64,000 nt of DNA from Sipunculus nudus (taxonomy: Eukaryota > Annelida > Sipuncula > Golfingiida > Sipunculidae), in the NCBI GenBank assembly GCA_026874595.1, contig CM049319.1, positions 5,236,601 to 5,300,600 on the forward strand, given 5' to 3'. The translations under genes were made by a program, and so were the position numbers. Below are positions 55,257 through 64,000 of this stretch, one piece after another (within the stretch, counting starts at the first letter, position 1; each line of letters begins with the position of its first letter). The notes below the pieces were generated by a model that had not been told where the DNA came from, did no database searches, and saw nothing but the letters and a program-made list of their open reading frames with translations.

Positions 55257-56365
55257 CTACCCCCACCCCGCCCCGGTCTTCCAAGTTCCAGTTGTGCCAC
55301 GTCTCACGATCCTCTGACACTTCCGTTTGACATTGCAGCACAGGATCCAGGGAAGCTTAAGAGCCCGAATGATGATTGTATAACATATGAATTAAGGTGC
55401 TCATTCACCTACCTTTTAAAAAAGTTATGTGTTTTCTGGCTTCATTTGTGTATATATTTATGATCTAAGGGTAATTCTGGTTATGAAAAGTCCTTATAAG
55501 GCCTTCATGAAGGATGTATGAACATGTTTATGAACAACATGATTGTAAACAGAGCAATGTTGACAAACGGGAAAAACGTAACCGAAGTGGGAAAGTTACA
55601 TATAAATCCAGGTAGAAAGGTCACTTGTTGCAAAACGCCATTTGCAAAGTTCTGGCTTATCTGACTTGCCGCCAGATGCCATTGTTGAATTGTTTTATTT
55701 GGCGGGCCTCGACAAACATACACGTTGATATAAACAAAACATATTTCTTTTTTTTTGTTGGAGTAAGAAAAACTTATTTCTTTTTTTTTTGTGTGTGAAA
55801 ATGTATGTTGAGACTCCTAGATATTATGCTGAGATTTTAAGATCCTATCTCGAGATTTCGACATAAAAAAAAATTCTGTCCCCTGAATAAGCCACCGTAC
55901 AAACGAAAGGACCAAGAAACAATTCATATCCTAACATTGCAGTCTTACGTCAGCTGTTATTTGCTGCAAAGCTAACACGAGTTCCATGTATCAAAACAAA
56001 CAAAGGTCTTATGTTGGCTGGCGGGTTTCAAACTCGTATTTTTTATAAAAACGTAAATTTTGCAACCGGCCACAGGGTTCCAACAACCAACATTTCCTCG
56101 CTGGAGTACACATTCGCCCCTCGAGGCACAGTCGAAAGTATATACATACATATTTATATATAGGTATATAACCGTCATTTAAAGAAATTTATGCAAAAGG
56201 TGTTACACGGTTTGGTGAGAAATCATCCGACATCATCCAAGTTATATGCATCGTTAGTTATTTTGTTTGCTGGACTAACTGAGAATTGTGCTTTATTCTA
56301 AATAACATGAATATGATGTTTTTTGCTGAATACGGTTAGAAAACTAGTTGTCATGTGCGCGATGG
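55257..56365. other. No gene recognised
   Basis: Two poly-T runs flank 55745-55790; nothing else is identified. Confidence 0.4.
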
Positions 56366-56595
56366 TGGCGCTCGGTAAAAAGTCCCTAGCGCTCGGTAGT
56401 TCCAAGTATGTAAGAACACTGCCTGTTGTTAGAGCAGGGTAGCGATCGGTAAAAAGACCGAGCGCTCGGTAGCCCTACGCGGGTCAGAGCAATGCCTGGT
56501 GTGAATCCAGGGTAGCGCTCGGTAAAAAGTCCTACCGAGCGCTAGCGCTCGGTAGCGCTCGGTACGCTCGGTAGCGCTCGGTAAAAAGACCGACC
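56366..56595. repeat. Irregular tandem cluster of AGCGCTCGGTA
   Basis: AGCGCTCGGTA or one-base variants occur about ten times, several followed by AAAAAGWCC. AGCGCT is itself palindromic. The copies sit in two looser groups (about 56370 and 56440) and one dense group (about 56513-56585). Confidence 0.85.
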
Positions 56596-56857
56596 GGCGC
56601 ACAGCCTATTCTATATGAACTTCGAATCAATGTCTTTCACAGCTTATATGTCTCCTGGATTCATCCAGCACTAGGCAACTGAATATGTCTCAACACAACG
56701 ATATTCAGAACCTCTAACAGTTCGCGTGTAAATAATGTCCTCGGCCTGTTATTGGAGGCGCGCACAACAGATACAAAATTGCCGGATTACCAGTCCATTG
56801 ACAATTGCGATATCCACTGAAGTCTGTTACAGAGGTATCAGCGTGGCCCGACTCAGA

Positions 56858-57413
56858 CACTGGTAGACTGGTACCCTGCTCTATTATGGCCCTCAGCCAA
56901 GCATAGAGACAGGCGTACAACGCCATCTTTAGTGCTCCCAGTTGCAACTCCTGACTTACCTGTAGACTGGTTCCAACTCCAGTATGCACGCTCATACCGG
57001 TTGTCATGGACGTTCACGCGATCCTTGTTGATTATCCGTGTAAATTTCCTATGAAATAACTTTATTTAGTTATTCCTAGTTTTCAAATATTAAAGAATGA
57101 GTTGTTACACAAAAAGTGAATGATGGATGTATAGATAATACGATATACTGAATCTTTTATATTCCTCTGTGCGTAGCAGTGATTTATTATTAATATATAT
57201 TAATCTGATCATAAATGTCACACGTAACGTACAACCAACTTTTGGTAACTTCTCTGAGCAAACGAAATTCTTATTTTTTTTTTCATATATCATACATACT
57301 GGAGTTGGAACCAGTCTGCCGGGAGGTCATAAGATGGTGTTGTACGCCCGTCTCTATGATTGGCCTAAAGCAGCGGTGCAATAATAGAGTTGGGTACCAG
57401 TCTAATACACTGG
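56858..57413. mobile_element. MITE-like element with long inverted ends, copy B
   Basis: Left CACTGGTAGACTGGTACCC; the right end inverted reads CCAGTGTATTAGACTGGTAC. The arms extend through TCATAGAGAC-like and GCGTACAAC blocks to GACTGGTTCCAACTCCAGTA, about 130 bp. Its centre is the reverse complement of copy A at 8077-8596. There is no transposase frame. Confidence 0.8.
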
Positions 57414-57689
57414 CTATTTACGCCTACAGACATCGTCTGTCAGCGGTCTTGACTCTAGACTGCAGACAATCGTAAGACTACACCGAACTGGCGTGCTGAA
57501 CAAGCAATTGTAGCGATTTTCTTCTCACCCACTGCATATATTGCTGACGTCACAAGTCCTGACTGTCTTTTGGCCAATCATTTCACTCTATTATGCCAAC
57601 TGTCACTAATTACATGAATTTATAAACGGACACCTCTAGAGATCAAACCCTGAGAAAAAGCAAACCAAGCAGGTGTTCACCCTTTCATT

Positions 57690-57872
57690 GAAGTTTATAT
57701 TAAACAACGTCACTAATAGAGACCGTCTTGACAGAGACGGCTCCCGCGGAATTAAACTGTAATGGAATTAACATCAAACGAGGCACCTGTGCTCTACAGT
57801 TCTCACGCTAACATCTAGCTAAACACGATACTCCATATTAATGTACAATAAATTATAAAAAAACAAGTCATA
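57690..57872 (-). repeat. Dispersed repeat matching 39123-39310 in inverse
   Basis: Read on the minus strand it carries TTAATATGGAGTATC, then GTGCCTCGTTTGATGTTAAT, then GGAGCCGTCTCTG, in the same order as at 39.1-39.3 kb. The element type is unknown. Confidence 0.55.
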
Positions 57873-57970
57873 TCATAACTAAGTCACGGTCCTCTGGTGA
57901 CATACACACATGGTAGTCGGGCGACACTTTTTTATATGTTTATACAGATGCAGGTTTTAGAATGGGCGAA

Positions 57971-58184
57971 GCGCTCGTCTTACCGCTTCGAGTGATTCAT
58001 GATCTTTCATGGCTACCAGGAGGTGCATGAAGACGCCATAACTTGTGATTGTAGCGTTCAGGACGATACAATAGATCAAATCATAGAAGTGGTGCGTAAA
58101 TACGACCAGAGCGCTCAGAAAGCAAAACAGAAGCAGACGGTGAAGATTTGTATAAAATATACTATTATAAACTGGTAAACCCGC
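57971..58184 (-). CDS. Candidate internal exon with two membrane-like segments, unknown
   Basis: An open frame on the minus strand reads LHRLLLFCFLSALVVF, then DLIYCIVLNATITSYGVF, then a charged end KDHESLEA, followed exactly by a good donor, GTAAGA. Codons are richer in G/C at third positions than the surroundings. A usable acceptor (TTTACCAG) lies just upstream at about 58185. No partner exons or family are recognised, so it may be part of an unfinished gene model, a relic or chance. Confidence 0.3.
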
Positions 58185-58439
58185 AACTGGGCTTTTATCG
58201 GGTTTAGAGGATGTATTAAATGAGATGAGGAATGTAAGCTTATTTTTTTTAATTCTAAAAGTTAAAATATAGATATCCAGTGGGATACTGTTCCGATAAG
58301 ATGTGTAATTATTTTTAAATTTATTTTGTGGCGCTGTGCTCCGTGCTCGTGGCAAGAAATTTCTTCATCGGTATGATTACCTTGAAGACCTGATGAGTGA
58401 TGATGCTAACATTTTCGAACCGGAATGGGACGCGGGGGC

Positions 58440-60570
58440 ATTCAGGTTTTAGAGGATCTTGGACTGGTTACATATATTATTATTGTTAGACGTATAAAGG
58501 TTAGATTGATGTAAGGAAGATATGAAAGAAGAATTAAATTTAAGTTTTAAGGCAAGGATGCTGTTTCTAAAGAAAGAAACGCATACGTCATTAGTCGGAG
58601 AACGGAGTCCAAGATGTCCGGACCCCCCCCCCCCCCCTTTTCAACCGTCGTAACCTTTTAAAGGGTTTCCTATCAATTTGTGTGTTCTGGACTCCCTTTT
58701 TCCGGACCATGGGACCCTCTTTTAGGTTTTGTAGGGAATAAATATATTTAAGGTGGGGAAACAACTCAATGTAAGGAAAATTTTGTTTTGTAGAGGCTGT
58801 AAATGATCTATTTTAAGCGGAAAATCACAATGTAAGAAAACGGAGTTCAACAGATGAAATCTGAGTGAAAGACCCGCATGGTGGAGCCCTTTATCCCCTT
58901 ATAATTGGCCGGGTAATGTCCTTGTTGACTATATGTCACATTCTTGACACAGACGGAATTTCAATATGAATGTAAAGGATAAACCTCCTTCCAGCATCCA
59001 TTCACTCTTGTAGCACGCTTTTACGCCGAAAAGCTGAGGAATGTAAAAAAAAGTAAATGGAGCAGAGTAGTATAGAGTATGCATCGACGTATCCATAGCA
59101 AATATAACGAACAAAAGGTATTTGTCCGTGAAAAATTTGGATTTGTATTTATATTGGATTTGTATTGAGTTGTATTGATAAACCCGTGCATGGATCTGTT
59201 TTGCGGTGTTAGGCTATACTCGTGATGCCGTATTGTAAATATAAACAGAAACTTATATGCACGTACTTCCTTGGATAGTTTACGTGATACAACTGTTTCC
59301 AGAATTAATGAAGATGTAAATGCAAGGTGATAGTGCAGCGACACTTGTGGTCATTTTAACATTATTTCAAATGAATTACTTGGTTGAACTGAGGGAATAA
59401 CCTTCATTGCAATCTGACATAAGAAATGAGTGACCTTTTTTTTATATTGACTGAACATGCACGTGGGTCAGTGACTGGGTCAGCTGTCAGACCAAACATG
59501 CTTAAATCCGTCACTGACAGCAAAGGTTATTCATATGCACAATAGTCCTTAATTCTGCGCTGGAGGCAGGCATCTCTGGTCTGTGCCGAGGGCAATTCGG
59601 CTGTTTTCGGTGGTAACCACCACGATATTTAAAACCTCACACAAAACATCTCTCAAAATGATGTGTTCTTTAAAAATAATTTATTCTCATATCGGCGAGA
59701 ACACTATATATACGAGAACAATAACCTTTAAAATGAGCTGGGCATGTTAGTCTTTGGTACATATTTCATTCAACATTTCCTAACATTTATTATCAATCTT
59801 ATCTTTCAGTCTTGAAAAACACAATTTTTCTTACACTATTTGAACAACGAAACATTTACTGTTCTGGCCAGCTTTTTTGTTCTTAATTCCAGTAATGGTG
59901 CTGTGAGTGGAAACATTTCTAGCGACTTGTGTCAGCATTTAAAAAAAGACTTATTTTGTTTTTCAAGTTCCGGTTGAATATAACTAAATATGTATGTATA
60001 AAGACATGTATTTGTGTTAATAGAAATCCTTACGCGGATTCGCATCTGTAATTTTTTTTTATTTTATCTATTTTTTTTTTTTGGTTAACAAGTTATCGTC
60101 AAGTAATACTTGAGTCTTCTAGTTTGCAAATTGCATTTTGTATATAATGTTGTGTCCATGGTTTCAAGGTGATCAACGTTTCAGACAATCTGGAGCATTT
60201 TAGTGTTAATGATGTGATGTGAGACTTAAAACACTCTGAAGGGCTATTATTTAAATTAAAATCATCGCCTGTGCAGTTATTGCTTTTTACTTTGTGAAGG
60301 AATATGTAATGGCTTCTGCAGAAATGAGGTGAAAGGCAGTTCTCGCTAATTTAAAAAAGCAAGTGACATCAATGCTTCCTCCAGTTAGCAGTGAAATACT
60401 CCCATTATATCGTATATGTAACATATAAAGTTAGGTAGCTGCTGAACATGGCCGTAATGGGAGACTTAAATACACTTTAAAGAGCAATTATTCAAAATTA
60501 TCTTTTGAGCACTTCTTTTATGCTTTATTAGGGCAGAATATCATAAAGTCAGACTATCTTTATATGGTAC
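58440..60570. other. No gene recognised
   Basis: A C(14) run lies near 58624-58637. Open frames on the minus strand (for example 59021-59344) show no family or splice evidence. Confidence 0.4.
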
Positions 60571-60579
60571 AATATATAT

Positions 60580-60638
<59 letters not shown>

Positions 60639-60641
60639 TAC
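60571..60641. repeat. (TA)n microsatellite
   Basis: TA units with one AAATA interruption. Confidence 0.95.
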
Positions 60642-62217
60642 AGGTGACATATCTGTATGCTTAAATATTTTTAGTTAATATATCGCAGTTCTTAGCTCTT
60701 GATACCAGTGTTGGCACTGCATGGAGAAGGAAAGCAGACTAATGGTACTTAGTATTAAGTATGCATGCAGGGCTGGATATCGCCTTCAAACTTCGTATTG
60801 CAATATATTGCGACATGTATTTGCGTATTTCGGTACGTATCGCGATTTTTTTATTGTATTAAATTTTAAGGAAATGAGTGTTTTATATATATATATCTTG
60901 ATTTTATCAGCGTTAATCATCCTTTATCATGTTAAATATAGTGAGACAATAAAAGTTTATGAAGATCAGTTTATTTCAAACACGAGAAAAGACAATATAG
61001 TTACTAATATATTTAGTAAGTCCTTACATGTCATTGACATTACTAAAAATCAAAGTATGTTCTTCGGTTCTAACATGTTGAATTACTTGTCAATAACTAT
61101 TGAATAACTTGTTTAAAAACTTGAGAATTCTGGACTGTGGTTTAGCACAGGCAGAGCGGTACAGATGCCGGTTCTATCACCTGACCGTGATACAGTTATC
61201 ATAACATGCGAGGAGAGATATTAATGAATGACTAGTCATTATGACCGTGATCAGCACTTCTTTATTTTTGATGTGTTGAAAAATTCTCGTATACCAATAA
61301 GTCACCGAGCAGATGTTTCCGTAGATTGACCTTTGATTTATGCTATATCGGGCCAACGTGACATTTCCTATTAAACGTCTAAAGACTGCTTTCATTTTAA
61401 GCCAGTCATTAATCCCAACCCGTTTAGATATCTAAATGTGTAACAGAAGCATAATTTTTCTTTTAAAATAAGTTTTTGGCGCGTTTTACAAAATTTCGAA
61501 AAATATGGGTACAATGTATTTGAAAACTGTATCGCCAAACCGCGATATGCAAATCACCGTTTTCGTGATATACCGATATATTAATAATAGGTCACATTTC
61601 ATAAGGTGGGCAATTTTCACAAAAGTCGGATTTTCTGACAAAAGCTCATGCTGATACCTCTGTGAAATGTTTTAGTGCATGTTCTATAAACATCAACAAA
61701 AGGCCAAAACAGACCCCTTCATGTGCGCTATGTGCAGGAAAAAAAGGACGAGGCCCGAAATTTACATTTATAATATAGATGTAATTTCTGAATATATCCT
61801 GTGACATGATGATTAGTTTTAAACGTATATAAAACTTAATCAGTACACAAATGCTGCAGTAACCACTACCACTTTTTTTTGTTGAACCTGCAGGTATTAA
61901 TCATGATTTAAAGCCACTCTAATTCATAAAAAAAGCTACTATACCCAGAAAGCCCTACAAGTTAATGTTGTCCAATTTCATTTTCGAAAGTTATATGAAT
62001 TTTGCAAAGTTGTGCTAGAGGGCTCAGACGTAATTATATGGTTTAGAATTGTTCATTATACAATGCTCATACGTTGTTTTTTTTCAGCTAAAGTAAATAT
62101 TAAATACTTTTGCTCATTGCTGGTTTTACACCATCTGTCTCAATTTCGGTGAATGCTTTGAAACGCAACCATTTTTTGATAAAATTAAGAGAGGTTTGCT
62201 GTTACTTTGCCCAAACT

Positions 62218-62455
62218 TAGAGGCCTGGACAGCTGAGTGGTAAAACGCTTGGCTCTCTCCGCTGGCGACCCGAGTTCGATCTGCGGCGTGGCTATGAAAA
62301 TGGGTTGTAGTTGCCCGTCCAAGGCCGGTGGTTTTCTCCGATAACTCCGTTTCCTCCACCCCTGCAGACTATCGAACGCCATCACCGGAGCCATGGAGAG
62401 TGCCGCGACTAGTTATAATAATTATTTGTACAATCCATGTAAAATAAATAAGTTT
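62218..62455 (+). mobile_element. tRNA-headed SINE
   Basis: The head has a pol III A box (AGCTGAGTGGTAAAACGC, about 62231-62248) and a B box (GAGTTCGATCTG, about 62272-62283) at tRNA-like spacing. It is followed by a body with GGTGGTTTTCTCCGATAACT and TTTCCTCC, then an AT-rich tail with AAATAAATAAG. The gene is not an intact tRNA, because the arms do not pair and the element continues past the head. Confidence 0.75.
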
Positions 62456-63829
62456 ATATTTATATTTTAACTTTTCCGCTATAGTCAAATAATTATCTCT
62501 TTTGAAGTCCATCACACAAGTTCTTATAAATTAAGCTTTTATTTGGTATATCATAAGCCCCTCTACCTGTCATGCAAGTGTAAAAACCAGGCTCCTAATT
62601 AGGTGAATGAAATGTAACACCATGTGTGTCTGAGATAACTACGTTTAAATCAGCATGTTACTGGATTGAGGAATCAAACTCCATTGACTCTTCATTTACT
62701 AGGGCAGCTACCATTATAAAGAGTGGCAGTGAATCTAGGATAGAGCTGTGGAGGAAAAACAAGGGCCCAAAGACCCAATGCACAACTGTAACATTTGCAT
62801 TAACAAAATCTGAAGAGGCTTACCTTTTTTTGTGCCATAGACACGAATTAATCAATATTGACCCATAAACACACCATTTTTCAGAAAAATCCATAAAGCC
62901 ATTCATTTGTATGAATTAAATCAGAATGTGACATCAGAAGTTCAAGGATTCTTACAAAAAGGTTATGAGCTCTTTGTTAAAGGGCTTGGTCCTATGACTT
63001 ATTTCTTGTTTTAGGTTTCATCCGACACAAAACTTATTTCAAATGTGTAATCATGACGAAAAGGGACTTAGTTTTATTAAGGATCAAATGTTATCATTTG
63101 GTAATATTTTGATCAATGAAATCTGGGTCAATTTACAGGTTAAACAAAGAGACATTAGTACACCATGATTTCCTTCAGAATATAGTAGTGCCACTTTACC
63201 CTGAAAGGTCAGACTTCATTTAGGACATTTCTGACCATCAATATGTATTAACTGTACTTTTGTAATTATATTTTTTAAGGTGAGACCTTGTTTTATATAG
63301 GCAGAATTTGTTTACTCCATAGTCATAATATGAATGATTCCATGCTTTAATCGCTTTCGATTATTGTTGTTTAACGACAACTTGTATCCACAAACTATAA
63401 CTCTCATATCTATGAACATTTCAATGTGACCCGACAAAAATTAAGAGGTAATGACATTGATGTTGTTTGTAAAAAAAATTCCAGAAATGGTAGTTTTGAA
63501 CTATGTCACACTTTTTTGACGACCTTGTGAAATGTTATCAATATCGCGCAGCCCTAACATTAAAGTTAGAGATGGTCATACATTCAGTAATCATTGGGCA
63601 GGAAAAAAAATCACTAAAAATGTTTAGAAAAATATTTAATTCGACTGAAAGTTTTTCCTGAAAATTATTGTTTTATTTAAAACCAATATAATCGATTTCT
63701 TGATTGGTAAAAAAGCTGCATAATGCTCATTGGTATTTTTTAATGTATTCAAGGGTCTTATTCAAAGAGTTACCTATACCATATCCTGGAAGGCGTCAGC
63801 TGCTTGCATGGTTAATTGTCTTGGCTAAG

Positions 63830-63830
<1 letters not shown>
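62456..63830. other. No gene recognised
   Basis: AT-rich; no exon, RNA gene or repeat identified. Confidence 0.4.

Positions 63831-63831
<1 letters not shown>

Positions 63832-63885
<54 letters not shown>
63832..63885. repeat. (AT)n microsatellite
   Basis: About 27 perfect units. The tyrosine/isoleucine frame across it is meaningless. Confidence 0.95.
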
Positions 63886-63889
<4 letters not shown>

Positions 63890-64000
63890 TGACCTTTCAC
63901 TCATATGAACTTATTTGGCGTATTTATTTACATTGAAAAATTAGTGAAACATTCATCCGAACTGAATTATTTTATCAATCGTTATAATAAACAACGTAAA

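Noticed and set aside
58320-58451. Plus-strand frame with FLHRYDYLEDLMSDDANIF ending in TAG
   Set aside because: Composition is protein-like, but there is no clear acceptor or partner exon, and it overlaps the upstream flank of the candidate minus-strand exon.
62218-62300. A tRNA gene
   Set aside because: A and B boxes are present, but no cloverleaf can be closed and the sequence continues into a SINE body and tail.

Overview
This 64 kb window is animal nuclear DNA: AT-rich, with split genes, long introns and many degenerate transposons. I think it comes from a bivalve mollusc. The YIPF3 and FANCB proteins are clearly metazoan, and several repeats are of types I associate with bivalve genomes (terminal TACTGTGGATTCAG repeats, a TTCGCGATATT element, a tRNA-headed SINE, Helitron-like elements carrying tandem arrays). 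The species cannot be read from the window. There is no operon or bacterial feature. Most short open frames here are chance frames or frames inside repeats.

Layout. (1) 3236-4546, plus: the last two coding exons of an SR-type splicing protein; its RNA-binding exons lie to the left, outside the window. (2) 11.8-14.9 kb, plus: a tentative small unidentified gene whose last exon lies inside the final intron of the next gene. (3) 14459-29912, minus: a complete ten-exon YIPF3 (372 residues), a Golgi membrane protein. Its introns hold two tandem arrays with Helitron-like ends, a 597-bp Helitron-like element, several inverted-repeat elements and a small satellite that has copied one of its splice acceptors. 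(4) 33.25-38.4 kb, minus: a decayed L1-type LINE with ORF1, endonuclease and reverse transcriptase. (5) 40738-42139: a 1.4-kb inverted-repeat transposon with an exact 9-bp target duplication, 158 bp before the next start codon. (6) 42298-52175, plus: a complete seven-exon FANCB (875 residues), the Fanconi anaemia core-complex subunit, with a Helitron-like element in intron 2 and a poly(A) signal at 52349. (7) 52.4-64 kb: no confidently recognised gene, but nested Helitron-like elements, a MITE, a long foldback, a tandem AGCGCTCGGT cluster, a SINE and AT microsatellites.

The genes do not form one pathway: splicing, Golgi membrane traffic and DNA crosslink repair are simply neighbours. The most unusual material is the set of short Helitron-like elements. 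One family has three copies here, with 5' TC, matching subterminal inverted repeats, a 3' hairpin, CTAG at the end and A/T flanks. Inside are ~281-bp tandem units, each with two GGTGGCGCCACC palindromes. Four other families share parts of that plan.
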